A stretch of 64,000 bases of DNA from Choanephora cucurbitarum. Taxonomy: Eukaryota; Mucoromycota; Mucoromycetes; Mucorales; Choanephoraceae. The DNA is taken from NCBI GenBank assembly GCA_025331435.1, contig JAIWNI010000007.1:310001-374000 (forward strand), written 5' to 3'. The notes under the pieces were generated by a model. The model was not told where the DNA came from and made no database searches. It was given only the letters and a program-made list of their open reading frames with translations. The position numbers and the translations under genes are program-made. This document shows positions 50,109 through 62,701 of the stretch, piece by piece. Position 1 is the first letter of the stretch. Every line of letters begins with the position of its first letter.

Positions 50109-51767
50109 ATGTTACTTCATTTTCCAGCTGAAATAGTGAACCGCGTTAGCTCCTATCTTTCTCATGGAGATTTTCATCATCTTGTGCTTGTAAATCAAGC
50201 ATGTTATTACCAATTCACTCCATTCCTATACCAAAAGATGAGTTTCAAAGACGGGGATCAGTTCAAGCAGTTTTCAAATGAATCAAAGCATTTTCATCCA
50301 CATGTACGAAACCTTCATTTACCTTATTTCAGCGAAATCATGCGCATTTTACCTCGATTGCCCTTCATGTTCCCCTCCTTAGACTCTATCAATCTCACTG
50401 TCTCAGATGCCCATTGTCCACCTCAGTTCTGCGAGCCTTTTAGAACCTTAAGAGTATTGACTATGAAGACCTTTGGATTGCCTGCATCCTCTATTGAAAT
50501 AATAGCTGCTATGCCTTATCTGACGCACCTTGACATAACTCTTTTAGCGAATGCAAAGATAACTGTCAACTTATTGAACGACTTGCATCAGCTTTGCCCA
50601 CTTTTGCAACGTTTGTATATAAAAGGGTCTTTTAAGGATATTTTTACAGAAAAGACTGAATCACAACCCGTTCAAATCGTAGACAAACTCAAATTACTAC
50701 ATCTTGAATCAACCTCTAGTTTGTATGAGCACCATTTTTGGCTCAAGCATATAGCGTTTACGTATCCCAACTTAGAAACCTTAAGCCTTGGTCAACAAAC
50801 AGTCAGTATTGAAAAACAGTATTCGAGTGAATTTTACGACTGGTTCCGATCAAGCTGTCCTCATATTATTCAATTTAAATGGCTCAATATAGTTCCTGAT
50901 GATAATTTCTTCAAAAAATTGGACCAGCAACAATGTCAATTGCAAGAGCTAAGGTTAAATGATGCAACTCTTGTCAAGCACTTACTTATGGAAGTTGAGC
51001 CATCTCATGATACATACTTGTCTGCTATTTTCAATTTGGATATCAGAATTTCTATAGATACAACTTACGATACACTACTTTCATTCTTGGGTAGAGTCTG
51101 CTATCAATTAGAGCAATTTGCAATAGAGCAATACGACTCTCACAGTCCAGACGAATTATATATGGACACTATTTTAGATCTTTTACCACGTTTGACATCT
51201 GTCAGTTTCACTCAAATTCGTATTGGAACCAAGTCAAGAAAAGCAGATTTTGATTCCCACCCACTTGAAAAGATCAAGTTAAAGGGCTGCCACATACCCT
51301 ATGATACATTTGACTCGATCGGCTTCCGCTGTCCTTATCTCAGTAACTTAATTTTAGACCAAACATCACATTCGGATCATTTGGTGAAAATACATTTGCC
51401 GTACCAAAAATTGAATAAAGTGGAATTAAACAGTATTTATTTGTCCAAACTTGATCTTGACGCGGTGGTACAACTCTTTCGCATGAAACAAGCAAATCGG
51501 TCTGACTGGTATCTTATGGACAGCTATAAAAAACCTGCCTACTCTAGAACAATAATAGCAAAATCATTCAAGAAACTAAACAATACTATGTCACACTTAT
51601 CCTACTCATCTCAAAAACTGGAGTCGCAATCAGACAATCATACCAACCCTTTTCTGCCTTATGCGCTTAGGGATCCGGATTTGCGTAATGCAGCTAAAGA
51701 TGGATATGTTGACCTTGTATGTCAATCAGTCTGCTCGTTGTATATTAACAGCAAGAAAGTTAAATAA
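50109..51767 (+). CDS. F-box protein with leucine-rich repeat-like C-terminus
   Basis: A single-exon gene of 552 residues. The first 45 residues form an F-box (FPAEIVNRVSSYLSHGDFHHLVLVN), the Skp1-binding part of SCF ubiquitin ligases. Degenerate leucine-rich units run through the rest (for example LTHLDITLLANAK, LQRLYIKG, LEKIKLKGCHI, LSNLILDQ), as in substrate-binding domains of fungal F-box/LRR proteins. The C-terminus is Ser-rich and basic. Mucorales genomes carry many such intron-poor F-box genes with unknown targets. The start at 50109 is the only ATG before the F-box. Confidence 0.82.
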   Translation: MLLHFPAEIVNRVSSYLSHGDFHHLVLVNQACYYQFTPFLYQKMSFKDGDQFKQFSNESKHFHPHVRNLHLPYFSEIMRILPRLPFMFPSLDSINLTVSDAHCPPQFCEPFRTLRVLTMKTFGLPASSIEIIAAMPYLTHLDITLLANAKITVNLLNDLHQLCPLLQRLYIKGSFKDIFTEKTESQPVQIVDKLKLLHLESTSSLYEHHFWLKHIAFTYPNLETLSLGQQTVSIEKQYSSEFYDWFRSSCPHIIQFKWLNIVPDDNFFKKLDQQQCQLQELRLNDATLVKHLLMEVEPSHDTYLSAIFNLDIRISIDTTYDTLLSFLGRVCYQLEQFAIEQYDSHSPDELYMDTILDLLPRLTSVSFTQIRIGTKSRKADFDSHPLEKIKLKGCHIPYDTFDSIGFRCPYLSNLILDQTSHSDHLVKIHLPYQKLNKVELNSIYLSKLDLDAVVQLFRMKQANRSDWYLMDSYKKPAYSRTIIAKSFKKLNNTMSHLSYSSQKLESQSDNHTNPFLPYALRDPDLRNAAKDGYVDLVCQSVCSLYINSKKVK

Positions 51768-53107
51768 AAGTTATGTTTCCATAACACCAGGCTTTAATAA
51801 TTAGGTTGTATGAAATGCACCTTTCCTTTTCTTGATGTACGAGTCTCATAATGAAGGATGGATTTTATTGAACAATGTAGCATAATCTTTATCTCATTTT
51901 TATTATATTGCTCAAGCTAACATATCCTTTTTAGCTTCTTTCATTCAGTTAAGTAAAAAGTTATTATCGGTTGTTGTTCAGGGATCTTTTGTTATATTTG
52001 AGAGGAAGAGGTTAGCCGTCAAGTGAAGTTTCAGGAAATGGAGGAGTTCGAAATATAAGGATATGCTAAATCATTAGTCGGAGCTCAGCTGTCGAAGTCG
52101 GAAGTGATGAATGCACCATTTCCTTGATGTTGCCATTCTACGTCATACTTTGCCTAAAGTAGAACAATAGTTACAGACTATATCTTGAGGAAACTTTAAG
52201 CTTCTTCCTTATAAGCACTTTCGCGGATTAATGGGCATATTGCGCGGCGTTTACAGCAAATTCAAGGGAATAGTGTCCCTGTCTAATAAAATGTCCCAAA
52301 ATAAAAGAGTATTATTTGATAAGCATATTATCCCACCAATGGGATTTGCTTAGTCATTTTGTGTAGATGATGATAAATAAGTAATATGGTTACAATCTAT
52401 AAGCTAACATTTGTCAATACTTGTTTCCCTTGATTCAGCAAAATAAGCTTACGCGTAATATTATTCAGCATTATTAAGCTAATCAGCAAGGCCTCATGAT
52501 ACTAAAAATTATGCGACTAAGAAGAGAATAGACGAAAATCTGTCCGAAAGTTCATTTCTACAAACTACCTCAGAATTTCTTGAAGAATATATTTATTTGG
52601 TGCAGCGAAACGTTCGATAATTTTCTTAGAACGATTGGCTTTTGCGACTATTTTTTCTTTTTTTTTTCAGCGAAAGCTTATTCTATTGTTCCTGAACTAA
52701 ACGAATAAACTACTTAAGATTTTGTGCAAGTGTAACCTGACATAACCTGTCTTTTTACCAAAGGTTAAAGAAGACCCCACATGCAAAAGGAATTGCTTCG
52801 AATTTTCTTTCCTTTTTTTTCTGGTCTTCGTAATGTATGAGTTTAAACTTCAGTTTAGCAAAACAAATGCAGAAAAAGAATGCTGTGATATTTGCGTGCA
52901 GCCTTCTGCTTTTAAAGAAGGAATAACCCATACTGACAATTAAAAATGAAACTCACCCCCATTCTTCACCACAAATCCCCCAAAAAAAGTGACGTTTGAC
53001 AACCCTTTTTTAAAAAAGAAAAAACTATAAAAGCTGTATCAGAATAGTTCAGATTCTCCTCTTTTCTTTTCTCTTTAACTTTAATAAGAAAGCTTATCTC
53101 AAACACC
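51768..53107. other. Intergenic upstream of transketolase
   Basis: About 1.3 kb, AT-rich. The last 90 bp hold a TATA box and a CT-rich leader for the transketolase gene. No ORF of note. Confidence 0.55.
53026..53032 (+). promoter_or_regulatory. TATA box of transketolase gene
   Basis: TATAAAA 82 bp before the start codon, followed by a CT-rich leader (about 53055-53080). This is the usual layout for a strongly expressed fungal gene. Confidence 0.6.
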
Positions 53108-55789
53108 ATGGTTCAAAACATCGATCAAAGAGCAATCAACACTGTCCGCTGTCTCGCTGCTGATGTTGTTAAGGGTGCTAATTCTGGCCATCCTGGTAAG
53201 ATCTAAACTAAATCAAATAACAAAGCAGTTTGATATCAACGCAACCAATAGGTGCTCCCATGGGTTGTGCTCCTATTGCCCACGTCTTGTTCAACAAGTT
53301 CATGACCTACAACCCCAAGAACCCCAAGTTCATCAACCGCGATCGTTTCGTTCTCTCCAATGGTCATGCTTGTGCTCTTCAATACATCATGCTCCACATT
53401 GCTGGTTATGATGTCTCTATCGAAGACTTGAAGCACTTCCGTCAACTTGACTCCAAGTAAGTAGGATTGAATGTCAGTTTATGAGGCCAAATATATATAA
53501 ATATATATATTTGCTTCTTATTGAGCTAAAAAAATCTTATCGTCTCGCGTTTTGATGACCAATCAATGTCGGAGATCAGATAAGAGTCATCCCAATAAGA
53601 AAAAAAAGAGGGGGCTGTTTTTATGTAAACGTGAGAATGCTTTTACTAAACGCATTTCCTCTAGGACTCCTGGTCACCCTGAAGTCAACGATACTCCCGG
53701 TATTGAAGTAACCACTGGTCCTTTGGGTCAAGGTAAGAGACAATGAAAGGAGAAAAAAAAAGACGCGATTCAACAGCGGATACTGATACAATGAATTTTA
53801 GGTATTTCTAACGCTGTCGGTTTGGCTGCTGCTGAAGCTCACTTGGCTGCCACCTTCAACAAGCCCGGTTTTGAAATCTTCAACAACTACACTTACTGTC
53901 TTCTCGGTGACGGTTGTCTCCAAGAAGGTGTTTCCGCTGAAGCCATTTCTCTTGCTGGGTAAAGTTTGTTTTCTTGTTCCTGAAACCTTAAAAAAAAGCT
54001 AAACCTTAAAAAATAGTCACTGGAAGCTTGGTAAATTGGTCGCTCTTTACGATGATAATGCTATCACTATCGATGGTTCTACCGAAGTTTCTTTCACTGA
54101 AGATGTTCTCAAGCGTTTCGAATCTTATGGCTGGCACACAATTGTTGTCGCTGATGGTGACAACGATGTTGCTGCTCTCCAAAAGGCTATTGAAGAAGCT
54201 CATGCTGTCACTGATAAGCCTACTCTTATTAAGGTCAAGACTACTATTGGTAAGTGATAGGTCAAAAGTATAGAGTCTTTTTCGCTTTATGGTTAATCAT
54301 TGATTTTATTAAGGTTACGGTTCTTTGAACCAAGGTGAAGAAAAGGTTCACGGTGCTCCTCTTTCTGGTAAGTTTTAAAAAAAGAAATAAGGTTCTATAA
54401 ACGAGCATTTTTTTGACACGTGTATATAGATGATGACATTAAGCAAGTCAAGGAAAAGTTCGGCTTCAACCCTGAGGAAAAGTACACCGTTCCTCAAGAA
54501 GTTTATGATTTGTATGCTGTTCATGCTGCTGAAGGTGCTAAGGCTGAAGAAGCTTGGAATGCTCTTTTCGCCAAGTACAAGGCTGAATTCCCTCAAGAAG
54601 CTTCTGAAATCGAACGTCGTTTCTCTGGTAAGCTCCCTGAAGGTTGGGAAGCTGCTCTCCCCCGCTTTACTCCCGCTGATGCTCCTGTTGCCACTCGTAA
54701 GTTGTCTGAAGGTGTCTTGACCGCTCTCTCTGACGTTCTCCCCGAATTGTTGGGTGGTTCCGCTGATTTGACTGGTTCCAACTTGACTCGTTGGAAGAAG
54801 GCTGTTGATTTCCAACATGTAAGTGAATGAACACTCAAGTACAAAGATTTCGAGCTCTTTTTTTAATATTTTTTTTTGTGATGGTTTTAGCCCTCTACTA
54901 ACCTCGGTGATTACACTGGTCGTTACTTCCGTTACGGTGTTCGTGAACACGGTATGTTTGCTATCATGAATGGTTTGACCGCTTATGGTGGTAGCATCCC
55001 TTACGGTGGTACTTTCTTGAACTTCCTTACGTAAGTATTGTAGAACGAGATATTTCAAACAATGATATTGACTTTCTTTGAAAAAGTTACGGTTGGGGTG
55101 CTGCTCGTCTTTCTGCCTTGTCTCACTTCCGTGTTATCTATGTCATGACCCATGACTCCATTGGTCTTGGTGAAGATGGTCCTACTCACCAACCTATTGA
55201 AACCTTGGTCTTGACCCGTGCTACTCCCAACATGCTCACCTTCCGTCCTGCTGACGGTAACGAAGTTTCTGGTACTTACTTGGTTGCCATCGAAAACCAA
55301 CACCGTCCTTCCGTAATTGCCCTCTCTCGTCAAAACTTGCCTCAACTCGAAGGCTCTTCTATTGAAGCTGTTCGTCGTGGTGGTTATGTTCTCCAAGATG
55401 CTGAAAACGCCAAGTTGATTTTGGTTGCCACTGGTTCCGAAGTCTCTTTGGCTGTTGATGCTGCCAAGGAACTTGCTGCTCAAGGTGTCCCTACTCGTGT
55501 TGTCTCCATGCCTTGTTCCGAAATCTACGATGAACAACCTGAAGAATACAAGAAGTCTGTTCTCTCTGCCGGTCTTCCTATCATCTCTATTGAAGCTCTC
55601 GGTGTTACTGGTTGGGAACGCTACTCTCATGCTCACATCGGTATGAGAACTTTCGGTGCCTCTGCTCCCATCAAGCAATTATACAACAAGTTCGAAATTA
55701 CTGTTGATGCTACTGTTGCTAAGGCTAAGAACGTCATTGCTTACTACGAAAAGGCTGGTTACGTTCCTGAAGTCGGTCTTGACTTTTAA
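53108..55789 (+). CDS. TKL1: Transketolase
   Basis: This thiamine-diphosphate enzyme transfers two-carbon units in the non-oxidative pentose phosphate pathway. Nine exons: 53108-53195, 53252-53456, 53665-53732, 53802-53958, 54017-54249, 54314-54367, 54430-54818, 54891-55030 and 55087-55789, 678 residues, the usual size. Motifs: [39 protein letters not shown], the cofactor site [20 protein letters not shown], and the substrate region [16 protein letters not shown]. The last exon holds the C-terminal domain ([15 protein letters not shown]). Codon choice is much more C-ending and restricted than in the neighbouring genes, fitting high expression. Introns cluster in the first two thirds. Confidence 0.97.
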
Positions 55790-57522
55790 ATTTAGATAAT
55801 TTGACTATTTGTCAATGTAAAAAAAAATAGAGAGAAACTAGAAATGATTCTCTTCTATTTTGTTTAAATCAATTTATACATCTGTAAAATGCAACTTCAC
55901 CCATAACATATACTTATTTAAAATAAACTTGATATATATTCATTTAATGTATTCTCATCTCAAAAAAAAGAGCCTTTGGGTTTTCTTCATATCATTTTGA
56001 GTTTGAATTTTTCTTGCTAGAGAAGCACAAGGCTCATTGTTTGCGAACTTTGTAATGAATTATACACATTGTTTTCTGAGTGGTCTATTTTTAAACAAAA
56101 GAAGTTTTTGCAGGGCACATATTAATTTTGCTAGTTTGTTTAGTAGTATAGTTTAGCTTTCAGGAGCTTTACTATACAATTGAACTTGCTGCTTTGCATT
56201 GGCAATACAGTGCGATTGATGGCCAAGAGAAGCATCACAAAGCAGTTTCTTGATAGCACTTCTTTTGATACTTATCTAACTCGAAGTTGTGACTTAGCGG
56301 TAATTTTTTGCAGCTTCTATAGATCAAATGGAGAAGAAATACTTGAACACGCACGAATTGAGTGTCTGTGTAACTCTTCATTTTTTGCGGATTGAACTTT
56401 ATCTGAATATACCTTATATCTAGTTAGATAGAAATAAAGTTAGTGTGTAGCATCGAGTCAAAATGCTATGATCATTTAATGATCTCATTTCTAGCTGTCA
56501 CTTTTTCTTTTTTAGTGTCGTACACCCTTTAATCTACTGTTGTGAAACTCAAGTTGTCTTTACTTTACTATAGTTGGCTAATATGTTCTCTTTTTTTCTG
56601 CCTCTCTTTTAGTATTGGTTTAGGTTTTTATTCTCAATTATGAAATGTATCAATACCTTGATTAGGAAAAAGGAGATCGGTTATCTGTACATTGCCTTTT
56701 TGCTTGTTACTGGTGATTTGCAAGTAACAAATCGGACGATCACTTATTATGCGCGTCTCAACAATAGAAATCGATAGTGTTCAACTGATTTCTTTTCTGT
56801 TAACCCGAATTGATTAGTAGAACTCAAGTATTGAGATGAAAGGAACAATCTCCTGCTTTTCACCATCTATAGTTACTTCTGCATGTTAGACATGAGAAAG
56901 AAGGCTAGTTTGTATTTTTTGGTGCAAAGTTGTTCTGCCTTTCAACTAGTAGATACAGGATATCCAATCAGAGAACAATTAATCTTTCTTAGTAAGACGA
57001 CAATGAGGACTTTTTCTTTCTTTCTTTCAATTAAATATGGCTTCTCATTGCAACTAAGGTTAGAGTCACTAATTAATAGTGCCTATAAATGCCTAGCTAG
57101 AATGTTGAAACTAGATCACAAAAACTCATTCTTAGTTACATCAACTAACATGCTCTAGTACTAAGAAATGAATATCATAGGACTTAACCTTTGAGCAGCT
57201 AATGTAAATATAGTCATACACTATATTAACTCGTGCTAATTCGTATCTTGATTGATTTAAAGTTTTTTTTTTTTAGATTTATAGTTAGTTTTTATATTTA
57301 CTTCTTTTTTTCAGTGAGTTCAAATTGGTTAATCCGACACGTTGACTGTATTTCCAAAAGATAACACCTGCGCATAATAACAAAAATAGAAAAAAGGTAA
57401 AATTAAATGTTGCAACAAAGAAGTATTGTGGTGCAAATTTTCTTTTTTTTTTTTGCTAAATGAACGAGAAATGTAACCATCAGAAATACACAATTCATTT
57501 TTTTATTCCCAGTGTTAATTTT
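55790..57522. other. Intergenic, no gene seen
   Basis: About 1.7 kb between the transketolase stop and a small minus-strand gene. AT-rich, several short plus-strand ORFs (for example 56180-56395 and 56883-57158) without domain content. Confidence 0.5.
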
Positions 57523-57981
57523 CTAATAGAGAACAAAACTTGTCCAGCCCATTTCACGATCCTCCCATTCAAAGCCATGCAGTTGAATCAGGATACCAGA
57601 ATCCCTTTGAGTATCAAACTTGTACTCAATCCAGCAGGGTAACCGAGTTTGTCCTCCACCACCTTTTCGGTCAGGTTCACCTAGCATGCTCACGATTTCA
57701 TGTGCCTGCATTGTTGGTGTCAGTCCACAAGGCAAATCATCAGGTGAATGAAAAGCAACAAAGCCGTCACGCGTCTTCCCGTTGTAGACATCAATGGCAT
57801 CTAACACGAGTTTTTCATCATTCCCCACAAAACAAAATGATACACCTAGTGGCTTGTATGCATGGTATGTATAGTTTGTTACTTTGGAAATTGTAGGCTT
57901 CAGTTCAGTTGAATAACTTTGCGAAGTGTCCTGTGATACCAACAGGTTATATAATCGGTTAGCAAGAGGCGCATCAATCAT
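57523..57981 (-). CDS. Conserved-looking protein of unknown function, 152 aa
   Basis: A single-exon ORF starting MIDAPLANRLYNLL. The middle reads YKPLGVSFCF and LDAIDVYNGKTRDGF; then LPCGLTPTM and EIVSMLGEPDRKGGGG; and near the end PCWIEYKF and GFEWEDREMGWTS. The LGEPDRKGG block followed by an aromatic EYKF strand recalls a small family seen in bacteria and fungi, which I cannot name. It appears to be a beta-rich cytosolic protein without signal peptide or membrane segment. The frame has high coding character and an A/T-rich leader on its 5' side. Confidence 0.65.
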   Translation of the reverse strand: MIDAPLANRLYNLLVSQDTSQSYSTELKPTISKVTNYTYHAYKPLGVSFCFVGNDEKLVLDAIDVYNGKTRDGFVAFHSPDDLPCGLTPTMQAHEIVSMLGEPDRKGGGGQTRLPCWIEYKFDTQRDSGILIQLHGFEWEDREMGWTSFVLY

Positions 57982-60454
57982 TTACTCCACACTAAAATAA
58001 AGCTACCAAACAAAAAAAAAAGTATAAGAAAGAATTTTTCGGGTGCATGTATCGAAAATGAAGCGGCTGATCAAATTCTTCTTTTGAGGGTACCAGACAA
58101 AGGCTCAGCCAATCAAGATTGACATTGTTGGTTAAGTTTCTTCATTTTATCGGAAAAGGATATTAACAATTAAGATAGTTATGGATTTGACAGCTTATAT
58201 AGGTTAAGAGGGTGGTGTTGCTGGGAAAAAAAAAGACTGTGACAGTAAAGGAGGGGATCATAAGGCTTCATTGTTATTCTCAGAGAATTGTTACTAACAA
58301 TAGTAACAAAATCTATTTGATGAGTACTTTCATTGTCAATTCAAGCAGAAAGACGATACTCGATCGATAGATTCTTGTCTTTATCATTTATGTCATTGAT
58401 GAGAGGACGAGATATAGTTATGCTTGAAGCAGCAATAGCAAAAAAAAAATCAAGATGAGAAATCAAATGTCCGGAACAGAGGCTCAGGTGATATTTTTTT
58501 TAAGAGCAGTAAGATCATTCTATTGACCATGGAGTACAAATGGCATCAACTGACTATGACAGCAACTTGAGCGTGATGAATGTTTTTCATTGTCTAAATC
58601 TCAAGCAGATTTCTACCATCTGCAATGAGAGAGGATCCCGTTCATCTTGAATCGGGTTTATAAACCTTATTCACTCTTATGAACCGAGACTGATGATATT
58701 TTATATTGACTGTGACACAGAGGGAATGTTGATATATCAATGTCAATGGAACATGTCACACCGTATCAAACTTGACACAAAGAAAATTCTGACTTGACAC
58801 ACAAGCAACAGACAATGAAATCAGTTTTCTTCTAAAAAGGAGAAACAGAAAAAAGAAAGTAGTTCGAATCTCTTCAGAACAAATCTGAACTTTAGAAAAG
58901 ATCGGAGCAAATTCCGTAATCTATTATAGTTTAATGCGTTTTACTACAACGGTGCATAAGATTTACTGTCGTTATCTCTCACCAGGTAAAGAAATACCTG
59001 CTTAAGTGAACAAGGCTTTAGTATCCTAGCTTTCTGTGCAGTGCTCATATAATCTATTTCTATTATGGGAAAGAGTAGAAAAAGATGGTTGATCACACTA
59101 TATACTCTGGTTGTACTGATGATGGGATAGTGCATGACACTGTTATTTGACTCAGCTTTATTAAAACTAGAGAATCCAGAATCATACGTTAAATTATTGC
59201 TGTTATATGAATTTGGGCCCCATCTAAATCTTATCACATTCATCTGGTCTTTATTCATTGTTCTTATGAATTGAAATTTATCACTGATTTCCCGCTTGTT
59301 TGCTGATATTATAACTTAAATGAAATTGTTAGTTGTATGTGCTCTAAGTTATGTTTCTATTTTTCTCTTTCTTTTTTGTCATTCAGAGTAGAAGGCTACG
59401 TTAGATTTATGGAGTGTATTTGAATGTTTGTATACTTTTAAAGAAACTCAAAAAAAACAAAAGGGGGATAGGCGGGAGAAAAGAATGACCTATACGATGA
59501 GATCTCAAATGATTTTTTTTTTAAAAACAAACAAATAAACACTCTCTATAAACAAAGTCTAGCGCTCTCCTGTATACACGCTTTTCTCTCTTATTTTATT
59601 ATGTGAATCAAGCATGACTTCTTCTGCTTAAAATGGCCCTGACAACAGTTATGTCTTTTACATAATCTTATTAAAACTGTTTATGCAAATGAAATCTATT
59701 TTGGGAAATTCGAAATCTTACTTTTTTGAGACCATGCGCCTTCTATATTTTATTCTTTGTCTTTCTTTTTCTCTGCCTTTGAATGAGCGAAAATAGCAAA
59801 AAGATCATAAAAGAAAAGCATTGACTCAGTCCTTCTCTGTGAAACACAGGCCAGTGCATTTCATTATAAACAAGTCAACTGTTGCTTGTTTAGGCACTAT
59901 CTGGTTTACTCTTACACACACAAAAAAAAAGGAGTGTACATGTTAAACTATTTTTTTTTGTGGTGTAATAATAGCAGCTATCTAGCTTTGAATGCAACAA
60001 GGGGGGGTTAGGTTAATTTTTTTTAGATATCTTTGGTTGTACAAATTCAAATGTTTTAAGAAATAGAATTGTTATTGGTAGAGTTTCACTTCTTTTGTTT
60101 AAAGGTAATCAAAAGCTACATATTCTCTGGCTTCACAAGAAAATATCATTATAGGCATTATAACCAAAATGATCAAAAGCACCGTTTTACGTAACATTTA
60201 AGTTAAGAGAAAGGGGATTTTCTTTCTTTCTTTCTTTCTTTTCTCTTTTTTATATTCATAAGCAGCTTGAAATCTATACAAAACGCTTAGATCACTTCTT
60301 TCTATCTCTCTTTTTTCCCACTGAATAATTACTGCTATTTTTCTATAAATATATTTATCTACTTTCTTTTTCAAACTTCTACCTCTTTCTTTCATTCTTT
60401 TTCTTCTTCTTTGCTCATCTCGCTCACACTTTGACTGATCAGCAATAACTTATA
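57982..60454. other. Long intergenic region upstream of the FAR1-type gene
   Basis: About 2.5 kb without coding signal. It contains several TGACAC/GTGTCA-like hexamers at about 58710-58815, a TTGATATATCAA palindrome near 58730, a TTTC microsatellite at 60218 and CT-rich leader DNA at 60360-60425. It probably holds the promoters of both flanking divergent genes. Confidence 0.5.
60218..60243. repeat. TTTC microsatellite
   Basis: About six copies of TTTC in the upstream region of the FAR1-type gene. Such tracts vary in length between strains. Confidence 0.8.
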
Positions 60455-62460
60455 ATGACAAAGAAGGACCTCACTAATACACAAATGGCCAATCATATTC
60501 TTACTCCAGTTCAACAACAAGAGCAGGCTCTGTTGGTAAATACATATGCCAACAAATGATAGACATAATGAACTTATTCATTTCATTAGTTGGAACCTTT
60601 TTATGAACGATTGATTGGTTTAGCTTTTGATGACAGCTCATCAGCTGTAGAGCGTTGCCGAGATTTATGTGCTGAGTTTGGTTTTACAGTGAAACAGGAA
60701 GCCAGTACTCATAGGGTAAAACAAGAAACAAAAGAAACTCAAATGTAAACTAATGGTTTCAATCATAGAATATTTACGTCTATTGTTCTCGAGAAGGTTT
60801 ACCAGACTCGCTTCGAAACCCAAAAACAAACCCACAACGCAAAAGACCTTCCAAACGATGTGACTGTCGCTGGCGAATCGTATTGTTTGAGAATGAACAC
60901 TGCAAATGGGAATTTAGAAAGTCATTGAACCCAGAAGCAGGCAAACACAACCATGAACTCATGCGCCCTGAAGAGATTGAACGATCTTGGCCAAAGGAAG
61001 TCATTGACGCTATTTTTGAATTGGCTCGGTTACGCATGACAACACAGGATATCCGAACAAGAGTGAGACAACAGTTTCCCGATATTCATTGGAACGAACG
61101 TCGGTTCTACAATCGCTTATCGGAAGAACGACAGAAAATCAAATTTAGAGATTCCACTGAACGCACTCACCAATTAAGCGAACTCTGGAGTAAGGTTTGC
61201 ATGGCGACTGCTGGAAACGATGACCTCTTTCAGTTTGTTCGACAAGAACTTGTCATGCTTTTCCAATCGATATGTGAAACAGTTCAGATCCAGCCAGACG
61301 AATTTCCTTCTCCACTTGTATTCTATCAAGAGACGGAAGCTTCCATGATTGGTTCAGGCAAAAAAGCAGCTAGACCTTATGCCCCTCCTTCCCCTCCTTC
61401 TTCTTCTTCATCCACATCGAAATCTGATATACCCAAAGGTTATTTACCTGTTGAAGTTCCTAGACAAGTGTATTATATCAAAATCCATAATCAACGTCAA
61501 TTACAAGAGTCTCAATATATCAAGACAGCGCAGCATCAGAAACGTGTACGACCTGAGGAAAGCACTCCAATGATGCATATGCACCTGCACTCACAACAAG
61601 AAAGAGCAGAGCCACCCAAGAAACAAGCTAGAAAAGGCAAGAGCAAGCAACTGTCTCCATTGATCTTATCCTCTGATCAGACCAACAACAATACTATCGC
61701 TGCTCATGCTGTTCATGTGGGTACACCTAATTCTGCTACCACTGCTTCTTTGCCATCTACACCTAACATGCAGACTCCTATGTCACGTATGATTTCTTCC
61801 GCTTATTCTCGTGCTTCTGGTCCCTTAACACCACCTCCACCTCGATCTTCTATGCAACAAATATCTACGCCTACTTCAGCCAGCCTACCTTCTCAGCAAA
61901 ACTTTGTATATGCATTTGGATTGGATACTCAAACACTCTCTGGCTATGTTCACCCTAACGCTTTCCATACCAATAGCCATCCTCAAAACAATTACAATAT
62001 AGATGCTACACCTACAACACCTGGCTTCCCTACTGCAGACATGTCTTCTTTTACCTTTGATGCTCAACCTTCAGCTCATATCAGTCGAAGCAGTATGGAT
62101 TCTAATTCTGTACAACAACAAGACAAACAGCGTCATTCTCCTTCTATGGGATCTACACAACTTCATTCTCCTTCTTCTTCTACTAGTTCTAATCAACATC
62201 AACATCATCACCACCACCACCACCATCAAATGTATTCTATGCCAGCTACACCCATGTATGATTCACCTCCAAAAGACAATCACTTAATGGCACCTAACAT
62301 GATCAACACAAACACTACACCTCCTCCTTCTGTCTCATACCATCCTTCAGTTACACACCAACAGGCCATGTTTATGAACCAATCACCTTCACCTAATCAT
62401 CATTCTATGATGCCCATTTATCAACATCCTCCCACTACAGATACTACTTCTTCAAGATAG
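60455..62460 (+). CDS. FAR1-type (WRKY-GCM1 zinc finger) DNA-binding regulator
   Basis: Exons 60455-60535, 60590-60715 and 60769-62460 give 632 residues. A FAR1 DNA-binding domain covers about 28-130: a helical start (YERLIGLAFDDSSSAVE), then GFTVKQEAST, a basic loop with KRPSKRCDCRWRI, and the closing GKHNHEL. The Cys pair and His pair form the zinc site shared by FAR1, WRKY and GCM domains. Helical segments to about residue 250 resemble HTH regions next to Mutator-type transposases. The rest is low complexity: Ser/Pro/Thr-rich, Gln-rich and with a His tract (about 62194-62228). There is no MULE transposase domain, so a host transcription regulator is the likely role. The final exon holds most of the protein. 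Confidence 0.82.
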
Positions 62461-62701
62461 AAGTCAACAGGATTCCCCCCCTCTCATTCTTCATATTAGA
62501 CATATATAGATATACACTCATAAAAACAATCTCTGTGGAAGTTTACTTTCATCCTTATTATTATTTATTTTCTTAATGTTTATTTATTATAATGATAATA
62601 AATCTAATTGGTCAACTTAAAACTGCATGAATGAACATAAAAAAGTGGTTGTAATTGCACCATTTATTATTATTTTACTCATCTCTTTCTCACCCTTACT
62701 C
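62461..62701. other. Short intergenic stretch
   Basis: 240 bp, AT-rich, between two plus-strand genes. An in-frame ATG at 62627 would extend the next protein by a hydrophobic segment; see that gene. Confidence 0.5.

Noticed and set aside
54375..55678. Long minus-strand ORFs (227 and 207 codons) opposite transketolase
   Set aside because: They lie antisense to a certain transketolase gene and arise from its restricted codon use; no domain is readable in them.
58944..59258. 104-codon minus-strand ORF
   Set aside because: No domain, no CT-rich leader, and composition like the surrounding AT-rich DNA.
60218..60243. Possible CRISPR-like array
   Set aside because: Only a simple TTTC microsatellite; no spaced repeats of the right size occur anywhere in the window.
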